Below are positions 15,116 through 23,915 of a stretch of DNA of 44,186 nt, piece by piece. The notes below the pieces were generated by a model. It had not been told where the DNA came from. It did not search any database and saw only the letters and a program-made list of their open reading frames with translations. Within the stretch, counting starts at the first letter, position 1, and the number at the start of each line of letters is the position of its first letter. The DNA comes from Amycolatopsis keratiniphila subsp. keratiniphila. GTDB taxonomy: Bacteria > Actinomycetota > Actinomycetes > Mycobacteriales > Pseudonocardiaceae. The stretch is taken from positions 1-44,186 of the forward strand of contig NZ_LQMT02000006.1 of NCBI RefSeq assembly GCF_001620365.2, given 5' to 3'. The translations under genes were made by a program, and so were the position numbers.

Positions 15116-15483
15116 CCACCACCGGCGTTCGTGAAGCTCTCGCGGTGCTGCCCACCTGGCGCTGGTCGGCGGCCTACGTCGCGGCCGCGGTGGCGGTGCT
15201 GCTGCTCAACCTCGTGGCGCGGGTGTCCGGCGCGCTGGTCGGCGCGGTGGCCGGTTACCTGATCGCCGGTCCGCTCGGCGGTGCCGCGGGCCTGCTGGTC
15301 GGCGCGTCCGCGCAGGACGGGCCGGTGTTCCGGCTGGTCAGCTCCCTAATCCTGGACGGCTCGGCCCGGCTCGGTGGCGCGATGAACCGCGCGGCCGCCG
15401 AGGTCGCCGACCTGGCGCAGGCCGCGAAGGAGACCGCGGAGACCTCCGCTTACGGGCGGCCCCTGGCGGGGGTGAGGGTCTGA
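15112..15483 (+). CDS. Small membrane protein, Spd-type
   Basis: 123 residues with hydrophobic segments at ~20-40 and ~42-65, the second glycine-rich (LVGAVAGYLIAGPLGGAAGLLVG), then an amphipathic tail. Position, size and coupling to a DUF2637 protein suggest a plasmid spread protein (Spd/SpdA class), a loose functional group for intramycelial plasmid movement. Overlaps both neighbours (ATGA before, TGATG after). Confidence 0.55.
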   Translation: MTTTGVREALAVLPTWRWSAAYVAAAVAVLLLNLVARVSGALVGAVAGYLIAGPLGGAAGLLVGASAQDGPVFRLVSSLILDGSARLGGAMNRAAAEVADLAQAAKETAETSAYGRPLAGVRV

Positions 15484-15701
15484 TGCGCCGGAAGAACCCG
15501 CACGTGGACACCGTGGGAGACGGCGGCCTGTTCCTGGCCCTCGGAGCCGGTTTCCTCGCCTTCCTGTTCCTGCTCGGCGTGGTCGCGCTGACGGGGGAGT
15601 GGTTCGGCCGCGGCGTTGGCCAGACGGTGCTGGAGGTCGGCCTGTGCGCGGTGTTCGTCCTGGTCGTCGGGCTGGCGTGCCGCGGTGGTGATCGGCGATG
15701 A
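15483..15701 (+). CDS. Small two-pass membrane protein, 72 aa
   Basis: Two hydrophobic helices (~17-38 and ~48-66) with positively charged ends (MRRKNP, RGGDRR). Coupled on both sides (TGATG and ATGA). Typical of small Spd proteins that sit in the membrane with SpdB and TraB; function by context only. Confidence 0.6.
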   Translation: MRRKNPHVDTVGDGGLFLALGAGFLAFLFLLGVVALTGEWFGRGVGQTVLEVGLCAVFVLVVGLACRGGDRR

Positions 15702-16108
15702 ACCAGCCGACGCCGGTCAGCAAACCGCCGTTGTTGTTCGTGGCGGACGAGCTGCTGGACCTGGACGACTCCGCGCGCAGCGGGTTCGCGGTCACGGTGC
15801 CGTGCCTGGATATCGGCGACGGTCACGTGTCGGTGTGGCCGCGGTTCCGGGTGAAGACGAACCCGCAGGGCTACGCGCTGTCGATGACGCTCGACCTGCG
15901 GGCCTGGTGCATCACGGTGCACGGCCAGGAGGCCGACCTGACGTTGCCGATGGAGTGCCACACCCAGCAGGCCGGCCAGAAGGCCGCCGAGACGTTCCGG
16001 GCGCACCTGCTCCAGAACTACGTGGCCGCGCAGGACCCCGAGGCGGTGCGGCAGTGGTGCCGCTGGTGGGTGCAGAACAGCGACCCGTACGCACGGGTCA
16101 TCGAATGA
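15698..16108 (+). CDS. Hypothetical soluble protein of transfer operon, 136 aa
   Basis: Not recognised. A mainly beta N-terminal half (FAVTVPCLDIGDGHVSVWPRF) and a helical, tryptophan-rich end (VRQWCRWWVQNSDPYA). No membrane segment. ATG 15698 overlaps the previous stop. Likely part of the spread/transfer set. Confidence 0.6.
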   Translation: MNQPTPVSKPPLLFVADELLDLDDSARSGFAVTVPCLDIGDGHVSVWPRFRVKTNPQGYALSMTLDLRAWCITVHGQEADLTLPMECHTQQAGQKAAETFRAHLLQNYVAAQDPEAVRQWCRWWVQNSDPYARVIE

Positions 16109-16140
16109 AAGGGCGCGAAAAATGGCGCTTTTTGGGTTGC

Positions 16141-16174
16141 TGACCAGGCGTAACCCAGCAGCACGACAGCACAA
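16141..16174 (+). repeat. Start-associated repeat, copy 8 (plus strand)
   Basis: Begins TGACCAGGCGTAACCCAGCA, then GCACGACAGCACAA; followed by GGAGGAG and GTG 16197. It shows that orientation follows the gene it precedes. Confidence 0.7.
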
Positions 16175-16196
16175 CGGCACGACGGAGGAGAACCAG

Positions 16197-17726
16197 GTGA
16201 CGGCGGTACTTGCGGAGGTAGAGGCGGAGATCCGCCTTGCTGACGCGGCGGAGGAGCGGCGGCTCCGGGTTCGCCGGGAGGAGCTGGAGCTGGCCCAGCT
16301 GGAGGCCGAGGCAGCCGAGGCGGCCGAGGAGCGCAAGCAGAAGAAAGCCCAGCTCAAGCGCACCACGCGGAAGACCACGCGGAAGACCACGCGGGAGGGC
16401 AACCGTGCTCGTCGACGGGCAGCCCGGAAGGCATGGCGGGAACGGTTCCAGGCCGCGTTGGCCGGTCGCCTGGTGCTGCTGCTGGTGTTCTCGGCGGTGG
16501 TGACGGCCTGGTACGGGCAGGCCGGCTACCTCTCCGGCCCGGTTGACCAGGGCGGTAGGGGACTGGCGTGGCCGTTCGCGGTCACCGGCGCTACCGCGCT
16601 GGAGGTCCTGGGCCTGGCGATGGGCGCGATTGCCCGCGCCGCGGGGGAGCACCGGGACCGCGCGCTCCGCGCCCGGCTGCTCATGTGGGCCGTGATCGCC
16701 TTCTCCGCCTGGTCGAACTGGCAGCACAACGGCGTGGTGCTGGCCGCGCTGTCGATCCTCGGGCCGACGTCCTGGGAGATTCACGAGTGGTGGCAGCGCC
16801 GCGCGAAGCTGCACGAGGACGGCAAGCTCCGGGCTCGGCCGGTGCGGCCGCGGTTCCCGCTGGACCAGGTTCTCCTGTTCCCGGTGCGGACGCTGCTGGC
16901 CTACCGGGTGGCGGTGCGGGATCGGATCGAGGACGCCGAGCTGGCGCTGGATCGGGTCCGGATCGAGCGCGAGACCCGGCGCGCCTTCGGGCGGCGCAAC
17001 CGCCGGCGGTTCGCCAAGGCGGTCCGGGAGTCGATCGATTCGAGCAATCGGGCGTTGGCCGATCGGGCCCGATCCGAGATCGAGGCCGCCCGCGAGATCC
17101 GCGCCGAGGCCGAGGGCATCCTGGCCGCCGGAGCGCTGCTGCTCGGCCCGGATCGGGTCCGCGAGGTCGCCGAGCCGATCACCGCGGCCCTGCCGAGCGA
17201 AGCCGATCCGATCGAGCCGGGGGAGCCGATCGAAGCCAGCCGATCCACCGATGACCAGGGCCATCCGATCCGCCGCCGGAGGTTGTTCCGGTCGATCGGA
17301 CGCCGATCGGACACCCGGCCCGAGCCGATCGAGAACGGCGCGGCCGATCCGATCGAGGCCCCGGCAACCGATCCGATCGAGCCGACCCGATCGGCTCCGG
17401 AGTCGATCGAGCAGCCCGGCCCGATCGGTTCCGGTGAGCCGATCGAGCAGGCCCCGGCCGCCGAGTCGGAGCCGATCGAGCGGACCGCGGACACCACCAA
17501 GGACGCCAGCCGATCGGTTCACCCGATCCGCCGCCGATCCGCTCGCGGGAAGCCGATCGAGCAGCTTCGGCGCGAGGCGGCCGAGCTGATCGAGGCGAAG
17601 GGCTGGACCCCGGAGCAGATCACCGCGGACAACCTGCGGACCGCGTTGCGCTGCTCGCCGAAGCGGGCCCGCGAGATCCGGGACTACTTCCAGCAGCGAC
17701 CGAACACCAGCCAGGCCGCGGCCTGA
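16197..17726 (+). CDS. SpdB/DUF2637-like membrane protein
   Basis: About 509 residues from GTG 16197 (GGAGGAG upstream); ATG 16122 is an in-frame alternative that would encode the start-associated repeat. An N-terminal coiled coil (~5-80) is followed by four hydrophobic segments (~85-200) matching the DUF2637/SpdB type: LLLVFSAVVTAWY, ATALEVLGLAMG, IAFSAWSNWQHNG, SILGPTSWEIHEWW. The C-terminal half is unusual: it is rich in PIE/DPIE and RS units because the DNA is packed with CCGATC hexamers in all frames. It ends in a helical segment (PEQITADNLRTALRCSPKRAREI) resembling an HTH. SpdB proteins assist spread of conjugative Streptomyces plasmids; DNA binding here is inferred. Confidence 0.7.
   Translation: MTAVLAEVEAEIRLADAAEERRLRVRREELELAQLEAEAAEAAEERKQKKAQLKRTTRKTTRKTTREGNRARRRAARKAWRERFQAALAGRLVLLLVFSAVVTAWYGQAGYLSGPVDQGGRGLAWPFAVTGATALEVLGLAMGAIARAAGEHRDRALRARLLMWAVIAFSAWSNWQHNGVVLAALSILGPTSWEIHEWWQRRAKLHEDGKLRARPVRPRFPLDQVLLFPVRTLLAYRVAVRDRIEDAELALDRVRIERETRRAFGRRNRRRFAKAVRESIDSSNRALADRARSEIEAAREIRAEAEGILAAGALLLGPDRVREVAEPITAALPSEADPIEPGEPIEASRSTDDQGHPIRRRRLFRSIGRRSDTRPEPIENGAADPIEAPATDPIEPTRSAPESIEQPGPIGSGEPIEQAPAAESEPIERTADTTKDASRSVHPIRRRSARGKPIEQLRREAAELIEAKGWTPEQITADNLRTALRCSPKRAREIRDYFQQRPNTSQAAA
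17059..17560. repeat. Cluster of 22 CCGATC hexamers (candidate TraB recognition/clt locus)
   Basis: Twenty-two CCGATC and about 36 GATC occur between 16920 and 17730, where base composition predicts about two GATC. The hexamer is used in all three codon phases, so protein sequence does not explain it. It lies immediately upstream of the FtsK-like traB candidate. Confidence 0.7.
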
Positions 17727-17746
17727 TCGAGAGAGAGGAGAGGGAC

Positions 17747-20059
17747 GTGGAGGAGAACGTGGTGGTGAGTTTCGAGCAGGCCCGCCAGGCCCGCGGTCAC
17801 GGTCAGCCGTACGCCGAAGGCGCGACGGCCCCGGCGATGACGACGGACCAGCCCGGCCTGGTCGGCCAGGTGGCCGACTACCCGCAGCAGCCCGAACACC
17901 CCGGCCAGGTGCCGCACACCAGCGCCTACAACTGGCAGCAGCCCGGCCCGGAGACCGGCCCGCAGCAGGTTCACCAGCCCTACGGCTACCCGAACCAGGC
18001 GTACTACCAGCAGGAACAGCAGTACCCGCCCTACGGCTACCCGCACCCCGGCTACGTGCACGCCCAGTCGGAACGGCTGGACCGGCCGGAGGAGACGCCG
18101 ATTCCGGGTATGGAGGTGGTGCCCGCCCCGCGGCGGTTTCAACGGCCGCGCCGCCGAGCTCCACTGGCGGTAAACGGCCAGATCAACGGCGCGGAGCTGG
18201 TGCGCCGAGCCGACCGCCGGGAAGCTCGGCGACGGCAGGCCCGCACCGCCGGCGGCTGGCTTCGTGTCCGGCTGTGGTGGACCGTGCGCGGCCTCGGCGC
18301 GACCGTGCGCGCGGTGTACCGGATCGTCTGGCAGCCGGACATGCCGGAGCTGATCCGCGGCATGAAGGAGACCGACCCCGCCAAGGCCCGCGCGGCCCGG
18401 AAGGAGCTGCGCCGCGAGCGGGCCCGCGCGGTCGCCGGGCTCTGCCTGGTCGGCGCGGCCAGCTACGGCGCGGTCGAATTCTGGGGAGACGACCTGGTGG
18501 AGGCCCTGCCCTGGTGGTCCTACCCGGCCGCGGCCGCGGTGGTGGTGCCGCTGCTGGCCATCGCCGGACGGGTCGAGCAGGAGGAGACCGAGGAGGAGGT
18601 CCAGACGGCCGAGATGCCCGCCGGCCTGGAGCTGTCCAGCTCGGACTCCGGGGTGAAAGCCACGCTCAAGGAGGCGTTCGCGGACCTGAAACTCCGCGCG
18701 AAGGTCCACGATGTCCAGCGCGACCCGGCCGGTTGGGGCTGGACCGTGGTGGTTGCCGTGCTCGAAAAGATCACCGAGGGCAAGCTGGAGGACCTGGAGC
18801 GGTTCCTGAACACGCCGGTGGGCGGGCTGGTGCTCTCGCCGGAGAACCGGGCCGCGCGGGTGCGGACACTGCGGATCGTCATGGCCGACCTGCTGGCTAC
18901 GCCGAGCGCGGCACCGCGGCGGCCGCCGCTGTCGCTGAGCGTGCGCCAGCCGGTCGAGCTGGCCACCCGTTTCGACGGCGGCCGCCTGGCCCTGGCCCTG
19001 TTCGCGCGCCACATTCTCCTCATCGGGCGCACCCGCTCCGGGAAGTCGAACGCCCTCCACGACATTCTGGACGCGCTGACCGCGGCCGGTGACGTCGTGG
19101 TGGACGGCCTGGACCTCTCGGCCGGCCCCGACGTGCGGACGTGGGAGCCCGTGCTGAGGAAGTACGTCGGCGGCCAGGACTACGTGGCCGCGGAGCGGCT
19201 GCTGACCGACGCCAAAACCCTGATCGAGGACCGGACGGCCCAGCTCGGCGCGCGGGACTGGAACCCGGAGACGGACGGCCCCGCGCACGCCGTGGTGATT
19301 GACGAGTACGGCCTGGTGGCCGCCATTCCGCGGCTGCGCCTGCTGGTGGAGTACGTCGTCACCTACGGCGCGAAAGCCGGTGTGTTCGCCATCCTGGCGA
19401 ACCAGCGCAAGGTCAAGGAGATGATGGGATCGGCCCTGATCGGCTCCCAGGTCCACATCAAGATCTACCTTGGCATGTCCGACGAGGACGCCGAGGCCCT
19501 GCCGAAATCGCTGCGTGAGCAGGGCGTTCGCCCGCAGCACTTCCGCCAGGCCGCGGACAACGACCCCGGCGACGCCGGTAAGGCGTTCGTCCTCGGCGTC
19601 GAACCCCTCCCGGTCCTGGTCCGATTCGACCGCACCACCCGCGAGGAGGCCGCCCAGCGCGCCGCCGAGCGCGCCGCGACCCGCCCGCAGCTGCGCGAAC
19701 GGGACCAGCAGATCCTCCGCCGGAACGAGACCGAAGGCGTTCCCGCGTTGCTGCTGGCCACGCGGGAGGCCGTGCTGTCCGCCTCCAGCGCCGCCGGCCG
19801 CGAGCAGGCCCGCGCCTCGGGGGAGGAGATCGTCCGCTACCTCGGCGAACGCGGTCACGCGGTGGACAAGAACGGCTTGACCAGGGCCCTCCGGGAGGCG
19901 TCCGGCGGCCTGATCGCCAAGAGCCGGGACACCAACCTGGCCCCCGGCAGCAACCCGAAGGGCTTCTACCTGGAGGACCTGGACAACGCGATCCGCGCGC
20001 TTCAAGAGCGGGCCCGGCAGCAGGCCGAGGCCCAGACCACGGGAGGTGTTCATGCCTGA
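17747..20059 (+). CDS. traB: TraB-like FtsK/SpoIIIE DNA translocase
   Basis: 770 residues. The first ~120 residues are Gln/Pro/Tyr-rich (QQPGPETGPQQVHQPYGYP). Two membrane segments follow at ~225-245 and ~255-275. The motor domain has Walker A GRTRSGKS (~427-434), Walker B AVVIDEYG (~512) and LANQRKVKEMM, a sensor-like loop. The C-terminal part contains a possible winged helix (EEIVRYLGERGHAVDKNGLTRAL). In Streptomyces a single TraB hexamer moves double-stranded plasmid DNA after binding 8-bp repeats; this protein fits in length, topology and operon position. GTG 17747 follows a purine-rich GAGAGGAGAGGGA. Confidence 0.8.
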   Translation: MEENVVVSFEQARQARGHGQPYAEGATAPAMTTDQPGLVGQVADYPQQPEHPGQVPHTSAYNWQQPGPETGPQQVHQPYGYPNQAYYQQEQQYPPYGYPHPGYVHAQSERLDRPEETPIPGMEVVPAPRRFQRPRRRAPLAVNGQINGAELVRRADRREARRRQARTAGGWLRVRLWWTVRGLGATVRAVYRIVWQPDMPELIRGMKETDPAKARAARKELRRERARAVAGLCLVGAASYGAVEFWGDDLVEALPWWSYPAAAAVVVPLLAIAGRVEQEETEEEVQTAEMPAGLELSSSDSGVKATLKEAFADLKLRAKVHDVQRDPAGWGWTVVVAVLEKITEGKLEDLERFLNTPVGGLVLSPENRAARVRTLRIVMADLLATPSAAPRRPPLSLSVRQPVELATRFDGGRLALALFARHILLIGRTRSGKSNALHDILDALTAAGDVVVDGLDLSAGPDVRTWEPVLRKYVGGQDYVAAERLLTDAKTLIEDRTAQLGARDWNPETDGPAHAVVIDEYGLVAAIPRLRLLVEYVVTYGAKAGVFAILANQRKVKEMMGSALIGSQVHIKIYLGMSDEDAEALPKSLREQGVRPQHFRQAADNDPGDAGKAFVLGVEPLPVLVRFDRTTREEAAQRAAERAATRPQLRERDQQILRRNETEGVPALLLATREAVLSASSAAGREQARASGEEIVRYLGERGHAVDKNGLTRALREASGGLIAKSRDTNLAPGSNPKGFYLEDLDNAIRALQERARQQAEAQTTGGVHA

Positions 20060-20267
20060 ATCAGCCACCAGCGCCGCTCCCGAGCGGCCGCCGGACACGT
20101 GCCCGGCCTGCGGGCAAACCGGCGGCAGGCTGACCGGAGGCGTCTACCGCGGCCGCCGGAGCTGGCCGTCCGGACCGCACCAGCACAGCCACCGCTACCG
20201 GTGCAACCGGCCCGGATGCGGCCGCCGCTGGTCGCACCTGGTCACGACTTCGGCGGGGCATGAGTAG
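20052..20267 (+). CDS. Small zinc-ribbon protein, 71 aa
   Basis: CPACGQTGGRL and, after about 30 residues, YRCNRPGCGRRW form a CxxC...CxxxxC zinc ribbon. ATG 20052 has GGGAGG and overlaps the end of traB, so it is the last gene of the operon. Its 3' end overlaps the convergent 20242-20835 gene by 26 bases. DNA or protein binding is plausible; function unknown. Confidence 0.65.
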   Translation: MPESATSAAPERPPDTCPACGQTGGRLTGGVYRGRRSWPSGPHQHSHRYRCNRPGCGRRWSHLVTTSAGHE

Positions 20268-20835
20268 GGGACGGGGGACCGGCCGGCTGATATCCGGCCG
20301 GTCCCGCTCCGCAGCGTAGGACCGACCCGCGACCCCGAGAAGAACCCAAGCGAGTGGAGGCGGCGGCCAGGCTGGCCGCCGCCTCCACTGTGTCCGGGAG
20401 CGTGGCGCACACCGGCATCCCGTACGCGCGGCCCAGGTGGATCAAGTACCGGTTCCGCCGCGGGTCCGGACAGTCCGGGGGACAACCGAGCACCACGGTT
20501 CGCCCGGCCGCCACGTCGTGCCCGAACTCCACGTTCGTCGTCATCCCCGGCATGTGCACCAGGTCCCGCGGAATCCAGAACAGGACCACGGTAGCCACTG
20601 CCCGCGCCGCGTTCTCCCACTCGAATTGATCCCGGTACCGCGCCGCGCGGACCGGGTTTTCCGGCGTCAGCACCACCAGCGGCTCCGGCTCGCGCCAGCA
20701 CTGGCCGAGCAGTTCGAGCGCCGCCGGCCGCCACGACGGCACCGGCCCGCCGGCTACCGCGGTCGGCCCGGCGAGGAACACGCTCGGCGCGGCCGCCGCG
20801 GGAAGCGGCTCGCGGGCCTGCACGACCCGGATCAC
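20242..20835 (-). CDS. Nucleoside 2-deoxyribosyltransferase-like protein
   Basis: 197 residues. FLAGPT near the N-terminus, SWRPAALELL, RDQFEWENAARA and MTTNVEFGHDVAAGRTVVLG match the N-deoxyribosyltransferase / DUF4406 Rossmann-like family, in which FLAGP binds the nucleoside and an acidic residue in the ExxN/EFG region is catalytic. Such enzymes cleave or transfer the base of (deoxy)nucleosides. GTG 20835 overlaps the HIT gene stop (GTGA). The C-terminal ~35 residues cross the terminator of the convergent operon and may not be conserved. Confidence 0.7.
   Translation of the reverse strand: MIRVVQAREPLPAAAAPSVFLAGPTAVAGGPVPSWRPAALELLGQCWREPEPLVVLTPENPVRAARYRDQFEWENAARAVATVVLFWIPRDLVHMPGMTTNVEFGHDVAAGRTVVLGCPPDCPDPRRNRYLIHLGRAYGMPVCATLPDTVEAAASLAAASTRLGSSRGRGSVLRCGAGPAGYQPAGPPSPTHAPPKS
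20275..20305 (+). terminator. Hairpin after the transfer operon
   Basis: GGGACCGGCCGG and CCGGCCGGTCCC, perfect 12-bp arms with a 7-base loop, starting 8 bases after the stop at 20267. Confidence 0.7.
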
Positions 20836-21233
20836 GCCGGCACCTCCGCCCGCTCCCGCTGCTGGTGCGGTGTCCACGGCAGCGGCAACCCGTCGTCGGG
20901 GGAGCGGGGCACCAGGTGCCAGTGAAGATGTGGAACCGTCTGCGTCGCGCACCGGCCGGAGGACTGGATCAGGTTGTACTCCCGATAGCCCAGCTGCGCG
21001 GCCAGCTCGGCCGCGCACGCCGCGGCGTAGCCGGTGACCAGCGGGTCACGGTGTCCGGATTCCACGTGCGCGTGCGGGGCGACGATCACGTGACCGGGGA
21101 TGGCACGCCGGCGCGGGTAGAACGCCGTCGCCTCGGGCCAGCGCTGCACGATGGCGGCCGGGTCCACCTCGGCCGGATCGTCGCCGGGAGCGGCGGGGCA
21201 GAAGGGGCAGAACCGCAGACGTTCGGAGGTCAT
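20832..21233 (-). CDS. HIT-family nucleotide hydrolase/transferase
   Basis: 133 residues. Zinc-type cysteines at the N-terminus (RFCPFCP), then GHVIVAPHAHVES and the catalytic histidine triad HLHWHLVPR (H102, H104, H106). HIT proteins cleave or transfer nucleoside monophosphates from dinucleoside or adenylated substrates. ATG 21233. Forms a two-gene operon with the deoxyribosyltransferase, suggesting linked nucleotide chemistry. Confidence 0.85.
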   Translation of the reverse strand: MTSERLRFCPFCPAAPGDDPAEVDPAAIVQRWPEATAFYPRRRAIPGHVIVAPHAHVESGHRDPLVTGYAAACAAELAAQLGYREYNLIQSSGRCATQTVPHLHWHLVPRSPDDGLPLPWTPHQQRERAEVPA

Positions 21234-21790
21234 GGTGTCCAGCGTCGGCGGTACAGCCGCGTCTGGACAGGCGTTTCCCGTTGCCCATATCGCGGTCAAC
21301 GGGGAACCGGTCCGGAGCGTTCGGGCGCACCGGGGGAGGGGACTGGCGTGTCCTTAGCGCGTCGTATAACGACCTCAACGGCCGCGCGATGAAGCGTCGA
21401 AACGGTGCCGAGCGCGCCGCCGAACAGAGCGGCCCGTGTTCGCATCTGATGCGATTCAGAGCCGGCGCGCGGGGAACATGCAAGAGGTGCTGTGTGCCCC
21501 GGTCGGTCATCTGCAAGACGTGCTGTGCCGGGTGGAGGCGGCGGCGGGAGCAGGCGGCGGGCAGGGCTGGCGTGACGGTCGCCGGGTCGGTGTGGCGGCG
21601 GGCCAGGCGGCAGGGGAAGGCGGCAGGGGAAGGCGGCCGGGCGCGGGGGCGGAGATGGGTTCGGCGGAGCGGTGGGGCCAGAACTCGCCGGAGCAAACAG
21701 GGCGGTGGGCGGCAGGCTCCCCGCGGCGAGCGAGATAGGCCGTATCCCCTGGATACGGCGGCGGCCGGGCGGCCGCTGGCATGATCGGCG
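21234..21790. other. Non-coding region, candidate oriT
   Basis: No convincing gene. Holds an AGGGGACTGGCGTG motif (21337-21350), dyads CGCATC-T-GATGCG (21441-21453) and CCGTATCC-CCT-GGATACGG (21740-21758), and a near-direct repeat TGCAAGAGGTGCTGTG / TGCAAGACGTGCTGTG (about 21480 and 21512). Lies directly upstream of mobC and the relaxase, where oriT is usually found. Confidence 0.5.
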
Positions 21791-22324
21791 GTGCACGAGC
21801 GGGGGCGACCCCCGGCCCACCTCGTCACCTCGGCCGCCCGCCGGCGGCCGGGACGCCGACACCGGGGGGTGGGCCTGTTGCCCGATTCAGCACGACGTCA
21901 CCGCGGCCGCCAGCCACGCATCTCCGGCGGCTATCCGCACCCGCTGGAGATCCGGCTGACCGAGGCCGACCGGGAGCGGCTGGTGGTCGCGGCCGCGCGG
22001 GCCGAGCTCGCGGACGGCGCGTACGCCTCGCAGCTGGTTCACCGCGGCCTGGCCGCCGACGCCGGCACCATCCCGGCGGACTGGCGCGACGTCCTGGCCG
22101 AGCAGCTGCACCACCGCGCCACGGTCGCCGGACTCCGCGGCGACGTCGCCGCGGTCGGCCGACTGCTCAACCAAGTGGCCCGCGCCGTCAACTCCGGCGG
22201 ACACCCGCCATCGGCCGACGTGCTGGCACGACTCGGCGAACGAGTGGAGGCGGTGCTGGCCGCGGCCGAGGAGGGCCTGGCCGAGCTGGACACCCTGACC
22301 GCCAAGGCGCGGGACCGGCTGTGA
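21791..22324 (+). CDS. mobC: MobC-like relaxosome accessory protein
   Basis: Up to 177 residues. The N-terminal region is a ribbon-helix-helix-like segment (PLEIRLTEADRERLVVAAARAE, ASQLVHRGL), followed by the MobC signature VGRLLNQVARAVNSGGHPP and a helical tail. MobC proteins bind oriT and help the relaxase open the strands. Start uncertain: GTG 21791 gives a basic leader; GTG 21869 is a shorter possibility. Directly upstream of the relaxase. Confidence 0.8.
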   Translation: MHERGRPPAHLVTSAARRRPGRRHRGVGLLPDSARRHRGRQPRISGGYPHPLEIRLTEADRERLVVAAARAELADGAYASQLVHRGLAADAGTIPADWRDVLAEQLHHRATVAGLRGDVAAVGRLLNQVARAVNSGGHPPSADVLARLGERVEAVLAAAEEGLAELDTLTAKARDRL

Positions 22325-22397
22325 ACGGCCGGCCGGGTGACGGCGATACCTTAGTCCAAGTAGTTGATCTTGATTCGCGCGCTGAGCTGGGCAAACC

Positions 22398-23894
22398 GTG
22401 ATCGGCCGGGTTGTGCGCGGCTGGCGCGCCCGCGGCCTGATCGCATACCTGTTCGGCCCCGGCCGCCACCACGAGCACCAGGACCCGCACGTGGTGGCCG
22501 TCTGGGACGGCTGTGAACGGCTGCACCAACCGCGCGAAACCGCGCCGGGCCGGTTCGACGTCGCCGACCTGGCGGCCGCGCTCACCGCCCCGGCCGCGGC
22601 CGCCGGCGTCCCGCAGAACCCGCTGGCGGTGCGCGAAGGCCAGGACCGGCCCCAGGGCCCGGTCTGGCACTGCTCGCTCCGCGCCGCACCCGAGGACCGC
22701 GAGCTGACCGGCGCGGAGTGGGCGGAGATCGTGGCCGAGGTGCTGGACCGGACCGGCATCGCGCCCCGCGGAGATCCCGGCGGGTGTCGGTGGGTCGCGG
22801 TGCGCCATGCGGCCGATCACGTCCACGTCGCCGCGGTCCTGGTCCGTCAGGACACCCTCCGCCGCGTGCATCCGCGGCGGGACTACCACCGCGTCCGGGA
22901 GGCGTGCCTGGCCGCCGAGCAGCGGTACGTCCTGCGCCCGACCAGCCCGGCCGACGCCACCGCCCCGTCCGCGCCGAACCGCGGCGAACAGGAGAAGGCC
23001 GCCCGCCAAGGCCGCGAGCCGAGCCGGGAGCAGCTGCGCCGCCTCGTCCGCTCGGCCGCGGCCCGCGCGAGCGGCCCGGAGGAGTTCCTGGAGACGCTGG
23101 CCGCGCGCGTGCAGGTCCGGGCCCGCCGAACGCCCGGCGGCCAGCTGGCCGGTTACGCGGTGGCCGTTTCCGGCGACCGGGACCGGCAGGCGGAACCGAT
23201 CTGGTTCGCCGGGCGGACGTTGGCCGCTGACCTGTCCGCGGCCCGGCTGACCGAGCGGTGGGCCAGCGCCCCGCGGCCGCCGGCCCCGGCCAGCCGCATG
23301 GAGGAACGGCGGAGCGCCGCGTGGACCTCGGCGACCGCGGCCGCCGAACGGGCCCGCGCCGAGCTGGCCACCGACCCCGCCGGCATCGCGCACGCCACCG
23401 GAGACCTCCTGCTGGTCCTGGCCCACGTCACCGACTCGGCGAGCCAGCCGCCGCTGGAGACCGCGGCCGCCGAGTTCGAGCGCGCCGCCCGCCACCCCGG
23501 CCGCGGCCAGCCGGTCACCTGGAGCCGCGCGGCCGCCGACCTGCGGACCGCGGCCTGGCGGCTGGCGCGGGTGCGCACCGGGCCCAGCACCAGCGCGGCC
23601 GCGGTGCTGGCGCTGCTGCTGGCCGTGGCCGCCCTGGTGGCCGAGCTGGCGGCCTGGCGGGCCCAGCGGAACCAGCTGGCCGCCGCGGCGGCCGCCGACC
23701 GCGCGCGGGAGGCCCTGGCCGGCCACGTCGTCCAGTTCGCCGAGCGGCACCGCGGCCACGCCACGGCCGCCGAGCAGCCCGCGGCCGCCGAGTCGGCGAA
23801 GCGCCGTCCTCGAGGGCGGATCGCCGGGCAGAAGCCGCCGGCGCACCTGCACCGCCCGACCGGTGTCCCTGGTCGTCCTGGCCGTGGCCGATGA
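22398..23894 (+). CDS. mobA: Relaxase / mobilization nuclease
   Basis: 498 residues. The N-terminal pattern LIAYLFGPGRHHEHQDPHVV is that of actinobacterial MobA-type relaxases; Tyr near residue 17 is the likely nicking residue. RHAADHVHVAAVLV (~135-148) supplies the histidine metal cluster (HUH-like motif III). The second half is helical, Ala/Arg-rich, with a hydrophobic stretch near residue 410 (LALLLAVAALVAELAAW). Relaxases nick at oriT, stay bound to the 5' end and are led out by a coupling protein, here probably the translocase at 25008. Confidence 0.8.
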   Translation: MIGRVVRGWRARGLIAYLFGPGRHHEHQDPHVVAVWDGCERLHQPRETAPGRFDVADLAAALTAPAAAAGVPQNPLAVREGQDRPQGPVWHCSLRAAPEDRELTGAEWAEIVAEVLDRTGIAPRGDPGGCRWVAVRHAADHVHVAAVLVRQDTLRRVHPRRDYHRVREACLAAEQRYVLRPTSPADATAPSAPNRGEQEKAARQGREPSREQLRRLVRSAAARASGPEEFLETLAARVQVRARRTPGGQLAGYAVAVSGDRDRQAEPIWFAGRTLAADLSAARLTERWASAPRPPAPASRMEERRSAAWTSATAAAERARAELATDPAGIAHATGDLLLVLAHVTDSASQPPLETAAAEFERAARHPGRGQPVTWSRAAADLRTAAWRLARVRTGPSTSAAAVLALLLAVAALVAELAAWRAQRNQLAAAAAADRAREALAGHVVQFAERHRGHATAAEQPAAAESAKRRPRGRIAGQKPPAHLHRPTGVPGRPGRGR

Positions 23895-23915
23895 TCGCAA
23901 GGGGGAGCGGTCAGG

